From assembly GCA_018656855.1 (NCBI GenBank), contig JABHYP010000014.1, positions 1 to 9,836 on the forward strand: a stretch of 9,836 bases of DNA, read 5' to 3'. The notes beneath the pieces were generated by a model. It made no database searches. It saw only the letters and a list, made by a program, of their open reading frames with translations, and was not told the DNA's origin. Source of the DNA: Candidatus Latescibacterota bacterium (GTDB lineage: Bacteria; Latescibacterota; Latescibacteria; Latescibacterales; Latescibacteraceae). Within the stretch, counting starts at the first letter, position 1, and every line of letters starts with the position of its first letter. Both the position numbers and the translations under genes were made by a program. Below, piece by piece: positions 6,510-9,836 of the stretch.

Positions 6510-6896
6510 TCATTCGGACTGCTCACTGCTGTCGCTTGCAAGGTCATGTTTTTTCGAGTCACCGTATTCAGACCGATAGTTTACGATGGCTAATTCCTGT
6601 GCCAGCCGTGAAACCTGTCGCTGAAGCAACGTGTTTTGTGTACTCTGCCTGAAAAACATTGCATATAGTGTCAGGATTGCCACGATAAAGAGGAAGTACA
6701 TGCGGTTTTGCATCATCGCCCCGACTCTGAGTGGCTCAAGCAAATCGGGAAACATCCCAAACAGGCCAATTAAGATCCATATAAACACCCACATGACAGT
6801 TGAACGTATAGAGGACCGTTCACGGGCAAAGAGGCGAAGTGTGCCGATAACTGCAATAGTTGAGAAAAAGAGGATGACGAGATTAACAATACGCAT
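6510..6896 (-). CDS. DUF2304 family small membrane protein
   Basis: This 128-residue protein has three hydrophobic segments (about 3-21, 34-53 and 64-84). After the last segment comes a short heptad-like, probably coiled-coil stretch (about 88-105) and then a polar, acidic, serine-rich tail. Size and layout fit DUF2304, a family usually found next to DPM1-like GT2 enzymes and thought to anchor or assist them at the membrane. The gene starts 4 bases after the GT2 stop codon, which is just that arrangement. The frame is open further upstream to 6983, but that start would run 83 bases into the GT2 gene and add a non-hydrophobic N-terminus. The ATG at 6896, with AAGGAAAG (6906-6913) lying in the GT2 end, is preferred. 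The molecular function is unknown. Confidence 0.82.
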   Translation of the reverse strand: MRIVNLVILFFSTIAVIGTLRLFARERSSIRSTVMWVFIWILIGLFGMFPDLLEPLRVGAMMQNRMYFLFIVAILTLYAMFFRQSTQNTLLQRQVSRLAQELAIVNYRSEYGDSKKHDLASDSSEQSE

Positions 6897-6900
6897 TGGA

Positions 6901-7590
6901 CTAAACTTTCCTTGTGAGAATTGAATACAAAATCGCCCTCGATACACCCCAGCCATATCGGAATAAACCCTTGTGTGAAACACCGCTTGAGCGGGCTTTA
7001 AGTGTAATGGGTACCTCTTCGACAGTCAATCCAAGCCTGCTGAATCGGATGAACATCTCAGCAGCCAGATATTGCGGTTCAAGCATCCGGTCGAGCAAGG
7101 GGAGGGCTTTACGCAGAGACTTGCTCCTGAAAGCGCGAAAACCGCACATGCTGTCGGTCATGTTGTATCCGGTAATCATGTTTAATAATCGTGTCAGCCA
7201 CGGAAGAAAAAAGCGGCGTGCCCAGGGCGCACCTTCGTAATTTGACCCAAGAATCCGTGAACCGACGATGATGTCGGCACCAGACTCTTCCATTCTCTTT
7301 ATAAAATGTGGAATTTCATCAGGATCATGCTGGCCATCAGCATCCATTTCAATAATGACATCATAGCCTCCGTCAAGAGCCACTTTAAAACCGGTAAGTA
7401 CAGCAACTCCCTGCCCCAGGTTTATTGGATGTTTTACAACTGTTGCACCACAATTATCAGAGGTTGAAACCGTTGCATCTGATGAACCGTCATCAACAAC
7501 AATAACCTCCCCATAGCATTTCGATTTTTCTATAACTTCCGAGATGTTGATAGCCTCATTTAGAGCGCTGAAAACTATGGCTGCTTTCAA
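6901..7590 (-). CDS. Family 2 glycosyltransferase, DPM1/polyprenyl-phosphate sugar type
   Basis: This 229-residue GT-A enzyme has VDDGSSD at 32-38 for the nucleotide, NLGQGVAV (57-64), and DADGQHDP at 83-90 holding the metal-binding Asp residues. The TDSMCGFRAF segment (145-154) and a C-terminal SHKGLFRYGW follow. It has no membrane segments of its own, so it is of the short DPM1-like class, which commonly transfers a sugar from a nucleotide donor to a polyprenyl phosphate on the cytoplasmic face. The downstream DUF2304 gene probably supplies membrane association. It starts with TTG at 7590, supported by GGAGAG (7596-7601) inside the end of the preceding gene, whose stop is 2 bases before the start. 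The sugar donor and acceptor are not determined. Confidence 0.92.
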   Translation of the reverse strand: MKAAIVFSALNEAINISEVIEKSKCYGEVIVVDDGSSDATVSTSDNCGATVVKHPINLGQGVAVLTGFKVALDGGYDVIIEMDADGQHDPDEIPHFIKRMEESGADIIVGSRILGSNYEGAPWARRFFLPWLTRLLNMITGYNMTDSMCGFRAFRSKSLRKALPLLDRMLEPQYLAAEMFIRFSRLGLTVEEVPITLKARSSGVSHKGLFRYGWGVSRAILYSILTRKV

Positions 7591-7592
7591 AA

Positions 7593-8228
7593 TTACTCTC
7601 CAATACAGTGGGCAGGAACACCCGCAACAGTTTTCCCGGAAGGCACATCATCAATAACGACTGCACCTGCGCCCACAATAGCATCGTCTCCTATTGATTT
7701 GCCAGGAATCACCGAACATCCGGTATAAAGTTTTGCTCGTTTCCCAACTTTTACCCAGCCGGAAATGGTAGTACGAGGTGCAAGGTTTGAGAAGTCCTCT
7801 ACAATGCAATCATGCTCTATAATGCATCCGGCATGAATCATAACATGATTTCCTATTACTGCAAAAGGCTGTATTACTGCGGTTGGATTTACTAATACAC
7901 CAACTCCAATTCGAGCAGTTGAAGCGATAGTCGCAGAAGGATGAATTAGCTCGGTAAAGCTGTATCCGCGTTCCAAGAGAGTATATACTATATCTTCTTT
8001 TTTCCTGTTATCAGACACAGCAACTATTAACCTCATATCTGAAGAAGGTTGAAACGTCTCTAATTTGTCCATTCCACCTTCAACTGAAACACCACCAAAG
8101 TCTTTTCCTGCAATCTCAGGATTGTTGAAAACATCCAGAATCCCCATGATGTTAATATTCGGTTTTGTTTTGGCAATCTCAACAGCATACTTTGCCTGTG
8201 CTCCAGCGCCAATAATCAGAAGATTCAT
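7593..8228 (-). CDS. NeuD/PglD-family sugar O/N-acyltransferase
   Basis: The 211-residue protein has the two-part build of this family. A small N-terminal Rossmann-like nucleotide-sugar domain (GAGAQAK at 7-13) is followed from about residue 95 by a left-handed beta-helix starting IHPSATI. H139 in EHDC is the expected catalytic base (compare PglD), and GAGAVVIDDVP near 187-197 and GVPA at 203-206 close the helix. PglD acetylates a UDP-4-amino-sugar, and NeuD acts on sialic acid precursors. The aminotransferase two genes upstream makes amino-sugar N-acylation the best guess here. ATG 8228 has AGAGG 7 bases upstream and lies 15 bases after the SDR stop. The Gln in place of the usual His of the N-terminal loop may affect sugar binding but is not diagnostic. 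Confidence 0.9.
   Translation of the reverse strand: MNLLIIGAGAQAKYAVEIAKTKPNINIMGILDVFNNPEIAGKDFGGVSVEGGMDKLETFQPSSDMRLIVAVSDNRKKEDIVYTLLERGYSFTELIHPSATIASTARIGVGVLVNPTAVIQPFAVIGNHVMIHAGCIIEHDCIVEDFSNLAPRTTISGWVKVGKRAKLYTGCSVIPGKSIGDDAIVGAGAVVIDDVPSGKTVAGVPAHCIGE
7596..7601 (-). promoter_or_regulatory. Shine-Dalgarno supporting the TTG start of the GT2 gene
   Basis: GGAGAG on the minus strand has its GGAG core 7 bases before TTG 7590. It lies within the last codons of the acyltransferase gene, which points to coupled translation. Confidence 0.55.
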
Positions 8229-8243
8229 AAATAAACCTCTTCT

Positions 8244-9164
8244 TCACCGGTGAAACTGTTTAATCTGCCCGAATTTCTCCAGCATCTGCCGCACACCGGA
8301 TTCAAGATCAAATTTAAATTCGTATCCGGCCCCGATCAACTTCTTATTGGAAAGATGATAGCTGTTGAAGGGCACCGCATCGTCCGTAGTATGAATTTCC
8401 GTACCAGGAACAAGGCCTTCTATTGTCTCTGCCAGTTCACATATCCTGTACGAGTTACAGACAGCGTGATATATCTGCCCGCGTGCTTCGGGCAGTGCAG
8501 CAAGATATTTGGCGGCTCCGGCAGCATCCATGACATGAACGGTCGGACGATAATTCCTCCCGCCGCCGTGAAGCATGATAGGTTCACCCTGCAGCGCCTT
8601 TTTAACAAAAATATTGGTCACAAGATTAAACCGAACACCGGGCGAATAACCGTAATTTGTTCCGAAACGCACTATCGTGTAATTATCATTGTCACAGTTC
8701 ATCAGGTGTTTTTCAACCGCTACCTTGCTTTCTGCGTAAGGCAGTCTGGGTGTAGGTTCATCTTTCTCATCCAGGTTCATAAATTTAACCGACTCATCGA
8801 CTCCCCCAAACACATTTCCGGTAGAAGGAAAGATAAAACGTGTTTCTTTCCCGCAAAGGTCAGCAACTCCCATTGCACCCTCGTAGTTCACTTTCCATAC
8901 GGCGTCTTTCTTGTCCTTGCTCTTCTCAGCCTCGACTTCAGCGGCCATCATGTATACTATATCGGCACCTTCAACGATTTTCTTCACCGAGTTTGTATCA
9001 AGAATATCAGCCTGGGTGTATGAGACATGGTCAGGCAGGTTGGCGATAAGTATCGGTACGAACTTTTTGTCCACTGCAAGAATCTCGTGCTCACTTTCCT
9101 CACGATATAACTCTATAAGCGCTGAACCAATATATCCCAGAGCTCCAAGTATAACAATCTTCAA
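8244..9164 (-). CDS. NAD-dependent epimerase/dehydratase-family SDR
   Basis: This 306-residue extended SDR has GALGYIG at 7-13, D32 after the second strand (NAD preference), PSTGNVFGG (113-121), and Y143/K147 in YAESK as the catalytic pair. NYRPTVHVMDAA (204-215) is the substrate-site strand. The loop after the fifth strand reads STGN rather than the STDE of 4,6-dehydratases, so epimerase or oxidoreductase activity on a nucleotide sugar is favoured. Its flanks, an aminotransferase upstream and a PglD-type acyltransferase downstream, point to an amino-sugar pathway. It starts with TTG at 9164, strongly supported by AAGGAG 6 bases upstream. It is related to the SDR at 2806-3768 by fold and by the xxRPxxHVxDAA strand, but the two are clearly diverged and not a recent duplication. 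Confidence 0.9.
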   Translation of the reverse strand: MKIVILGALGYIGSALIELYREESEHEILAVDKKFVPILIANLPDHVSYTQADILDTNSVKKIVEGADIVYMMAAEVEAEKSKDKKDAVWKVNYEGAMGVADLCGKETRFIFPSTGNVFGGVDESVKFMNLDEKDEPTPRLPYAESKVAVEKHLMNCDNDNYTIVRFGTNYGYSPGVRFNLVTNIFVKKALQGEPIMLHGGGRNYRPTVHVMDAAGAAKYLAALPEARGQIYHAVCNSYRICELAETIEGLVPGTEIHTTDDAVPFNSYHLSNKKLIGAGYEFKFDLESGVRQMLEKFGQIKQFHR

Positions 9165-9170
9165 ACTATT

Positions 9171-9177
9171 CTCCTTC
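9171..9177 (-). promoter_or_regulatory. Strong Shine-Dalgarno before a TTG start
   Basis: The minus strand reads GAAGGAG, ending 6 bases before TTG 9164. No ATG nearby fits this site, so it fixes TTG as the start of the SDR gene. Confidence 0.7.
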
Positions 9178-9199
9178 GCTAATATATATGTGTATCGTA

Positions 9200-9836
9200 T
9201 TAAAGTGAGCGCATTGCTTCAACAACGCGGTCAAGTTTCGTACGGCTCATAGCCGGATGATTCGGAAGCCCCAGCAATCTGCCCGAATATCTCTCGGCAT
9301 TCGGAAAATACAGATCCTCATATCGAACAATTTTTCCCTCAAACGGGCAGTTGATGTCATATTGCCGGTTAAACGGGCTTTTCTCTCTCAGCAAAGGCTG
9401 GCGATAAAGCGGCTCCCTGTAACGCTGGCGTGTCCCAATGCCCATTTCGTGCAGTTTTTTACGAACCTCTGAAGTTGTCATGCCGATAATATCTTCTTTG
9501 ATATAAACCGGACACCAGAAAAATGTGTGTTCAATATGTGGTTCAAAATTCTGGATACCAATCCAGTCCAGGTCTTGAATCCCTTCATAGATATATAAAG
9601 AGTTCTCTCGTCTTTTGCGGTTAAACTCTTCGAGCTTTTCGAGCTGTGCAAGCCCGATGGCAGCTTCCAGTTCGGTCATTCGAAAATTATACCCAAGCAT
9701 GAGATGATCATCCCGTCCTTCCATACCATGGTTGCGCATCAAGCGTGCTATCCGGGCTGTTTTTTCATCATCGGTCGTAATCATTCCGCCTTCACCTGTT
9801 GTCATATTCTTTGTCGCAAAAAAAGAAAATGCGCCT
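9200..9836 (-). CDS. DegT/DnrJ/EryC1/StrS aminotransferase (5' end cut by window)
   Basis: The frame is open to the right edge, so the N-terminal portion is missing. About 211 residues remain of a family that usually has 360-400. The visible part begins GAFSFFATKNMTTGEGG, the hallmark PLP segment. The Lys encoded at 9809-9811 should form the Schiff base. MTELEAAIGLAQLEKL is the typical following helix, and HTFFWCPVYI, GIGTRQRYREPLYRQP and LGLPNHPAM mark the C-terminal domain. The enzyme transfers an amino group, usually from glutamate, to the keto group of an NDP-sugar. The first ATG inside the window (9803-9805) lies within the active-site motif and is not the true start. The gene ends 35 bases before the SDR gene, and its context is an N-acylated amino-sugar pathway. 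C3 versus C4 specificity cannot be told from this part. Confidence 0.93.
   Translation of the reverse strand, partial: GAFSFFATKNMTTGEGGMITTDDEKTARIARLMRNHGMEGRDDHLMLGYNFRMTELEAAIGLAQLEKLEEFNRKRRENSLYIYEGIQDLDWIGIQNFEPHIEHTFFWCPVYIKEDIIGMTTSEVRKKLHEMGIGTRQRYREPLYRQPLLREKSPFNRQYDINCPFEGKIVRYEDLYFPNAERYSGRLLGLPNHPAMSRTKLDRVVEAMRSL

Noticed and set aside
6897..6983. Upstream extension of the DUF2304 frame
   Set aside because: It would overlap the GT2 gene by 83 bases and add residues atypical of the family. ATG 6896 matches the expected N-terminus and has a ribosome site.
8250..9023. Long plus-strand open frame of 257 codons
   Set aside because: It lies antisense within the SDR gene, whose motifs, TTG start and strong Shine-Dalgarno are clear. 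The plus-strand product shows no recognisable domain.
2806..9164. The two SDR genes as a recent tandem duplication
   Set aside because: Only general family motifs are shared. Loops, lengths and C-termini differ throughout, so they are old paralogues or independent acquisitions.
9803..9805. ATG within the window as start of the aminotransferase
   Set aside because: The frame continues to the window edge, and the upstream codons encode the PLP-lysine segment (ATKN), so the gene starts outside the window.
1..9836. tRNA, rRNA, CRISPR array, insertion sequence or attachment site
   Set aside because: No cloverleaf-like segment, regularly spaced repeat-spacer structure, transposase frame or terminal inverted repeats were seen on either strand. 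No clear stem-loop plus T-run terminator was found in any gap.

Overview
The window looks like the inside of a surface-polysaccharide or glycolipid biosynthesis locus. It is probably from a Gram-negative bacterium that is anaerobic or oxygen-sensitive. The evidence is nucleotide-sugar enzymes, a polyprenyl-phosphate-type glycosyltransferase with its usual small membrane partner, two left-handed beta-helix acyltransferases, a flippase-like membrane protein and two iron-sulfur radical SAM enzymes. The sequence does not fix the phylum. Moderate GC, frequent TTG/GTG starts and heptameric spacer repeats would fit Desulfobacterota, Omnitrophota or similar lineages, but this is a guess.

All twelve genes lie on the minus strand, so transcription runs from right to left. 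In that order they are: (1) a DegT/DnrJ/EryC1/StrS aminotransferase, cut at the right edge (9200-9836); (2) an NAD-dependent sugar epimerase-type SDR (8244-9164); (3) a NeuD/PglD-type sugar acyltransferase (7593-8228); (4) a DPM1-like family 2 glycosyltransferase (6901-7590); (5) a DUF2304 small membrane protein (6510-6896); (6) a radical SAM enzyme with a SPASM/twitch-like C-terminus (5357-6406); (7) a WcaF-like hexapeptide acyltransferase (4789-5325); (8) a UPF0104/LPG-synthase-TM membrane protein (3882-4799); (9) a second SDR (2806-3768); (10) an RmlC/FdtA-like cupin (2354-2809); (11) an RmlD-like reductase (1407-2327); (12) a B12-binding-type radical SAM protein, cut at the left edge (1-1219). 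Most junctions are short or overlapping, so one or a few polycistronic units are likely. The larger gaps, at 1220-1406, 3769-3881 and 6407-6509, are where sub-operons could begin.

Genes 1-3 make sense together as transamination of a keto-sugar nucleotide followed by N-acylation, with the SDR altering the sugar. Genes 9-11 are tightly coupled and resemble an epimerase/isomerase plus 4-keto-reductase route to a deoxy- or otherwise modified sugar. Gene 4 with gene 5 probably makes or uses a lipid-linked sugar, and gene 8 may act on a lipid-linked intermediate at the inner membrane. No sugar 4,6-dehydratase, nucleotidyltransferase, Wzx, Wzy or initiating transferase is visible, so these must be encoded outside the window or elsewhere.

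The most interesting part is two unrelated radical SAM enzymes inside a sugar-modification locus. One has an auxiliary-cluster cysteine pattern like the carbohydrate-acting twitch/SPASM enzymes, and the other has a B12-type architecture. Next to them is a cupin whose active-site residues fit neither RmlC nor FdtA cleanly. The 187-base spacer at 1220-1406 carries two separate degenerate 7-base tandem repeats.
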